From: Anaerolineae bacterium
GTDB taxonomy: Bacteria > Chloroflexota > Anaerolineae > UBA4142
Length of the DNA: 7,024 nt
Direction of reading: 5' to 3'
Assembly (NCBI GenBank): GCA_027457205.1
Contig: DAIDTM010000190.1
Span: forward strand, 1 to 7,024
Below, one piece after another: positions 6,594 to 7,024 of this stretch; positions within the stretch are counted from its first letter, which is position 1, and every line of letters starts with the position of its first letter. The position numbers were made by a program, and so were the translations under genes. The notes beneath the pieces are model-generated. The model was not told where the DNA came from, searched no databases, and worked only from the letters and a program-made list of their open reading frames with translations.

Positions 6594-7024
6594 CTATCCC
6601 AAACGGCTCCGCCATCCAACGCGCATCGTGCAGACGCATTTGCGACAAGTCGCGTTCTCCGCCACATCCAATCCACGCCGAAACGTTACCATCTCGCCGC
6701 GCAGGATCGCGCTCAGCCGTTTCTCGCGAATATTCCCAACGGCGCGGTGGAAGAAACAGGGGCGCACCGCGCCGTCCGCCTCGACGACCGCGCTCATCCA
6801 CGGCGCGTTGCACACGACGGGTGGAAACGCGCCGATGCCCAGCTGCGCGGCATAGTAGCGCGGCAACCGCCGCAATTTGTCCGGTGCTTCCGCGATAAAG
6901 CGTGTCTCGAAATCGCGCGCGTGCGTTTGAATCGTCTCGTCGACCACCTGCTCGAATTCTTTGACTTCATCTCCGTTCAGCAACAAGCCGCGGCGCGACG
7001 ATTCACCGCGAGAGCCAAACGCTT
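6594..7024 (-). CDS. Radical SAM/SPASM-domain protein, C-terminal part (N-terminus beyond the window)
   Basis: The frame is open from the right edge to TAG at 6596-6594, giving about 143 residues. The visible part is the tail of a SPASM-type domain that binds auxiliary Fe-S clusters. VVCNAPWMSAVVEADGAVRP begins with a Cys (codon at 6812), and RPCFFH holds the next (6758). GNIREKRLSAILRGE is the usual 'GN....l.eI...' segment after it, and CRKCVC (codons at 6647, 6638 and 6632) is the typical CxxCxC close. The radical SAM core with its CxxxCxxC motif would lie to the right of the window and is not seen. SPASM proteins modify peptides, proteins or small molecules; the substrate is unknown. The TTG near 6986 is not a start, because the frame continues open to the edge. 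Confidence 0.82.
   Translation of the reverse strand, partial: AFGSRGESSRRGLLLNGDEVKEFEQVVDETIQTHARDFETRFIAEAPDKLRRLPRYYAAQLGIGAFPPVVCNAPWMSAVVEADGAVRPCFFHRAVGNIREKRLSAILRGEMVTFRRGLDVAENATCRKCVCTMRVGWRSRLG

Overview
This GC-rich window has seven protein genes, all on the minus strand and packed end to end, so transcription runs from the right edge to the left edge. Neighbouring genes overlap by 4 to 11 bases or are separated by 2 to 9 bases. This looks like the middle of one long operon. Neither its promoter nor its terminator is inside the window, and the first and last genes are cut by the edges. There is no gene-free stretch over 300 bases, and I saw no RNA gene, CRISPR array or transposase.

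In transcription order: (1) the C-terminal part of a radical SAM/SPASM protein (6594-7024); (2) a class I methyltransferase with an NPPY motif (5879-6586); (3) a complete BchE-type radical SAM enzyme with an N-terminal B12-binding-like domain (4401-5876); (4) a family 2 glycosyltransferase (3584-4411); (5) a MOP-superfamily polysaccharide/lipid-linked glycan flippase (2283-3587); (6) a second class I methyltransferase (1416-2273); (7) a polytopic GT-C/GT39-like glycosyltransferase whose C-terminus runs off the left edge (1-1419).

Together these suggest that a lipid-linked glycan or glycolipid is built at the inner face of the membrane (GT2), flipped (MOP flippase), extended on the outer face from a polyprenyl-phosphate sugar (GT39-like) and decorated by methyl transfer or radical chemistry. 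The product itself cannot be read from the sequence.

The most notable non-gene structures are two palindromic repeats from different families, at 687-773 and 2173-2241. The first lies inside the GT39-like gene and is translated in frame as a loop between membrane helices. The second lies at the junction of the flippase and the second methyltransferase and is in frame with the latter's likely N-terminus. Both repeat types resemble dispersed palindromes I associate with Chloroflexota (Anaerolineae-like) genomes. The NPPY methyltransferase also resembles proteins I recall from that phylum, so a Chloroflexota source is my best guess, with moderate confidence.
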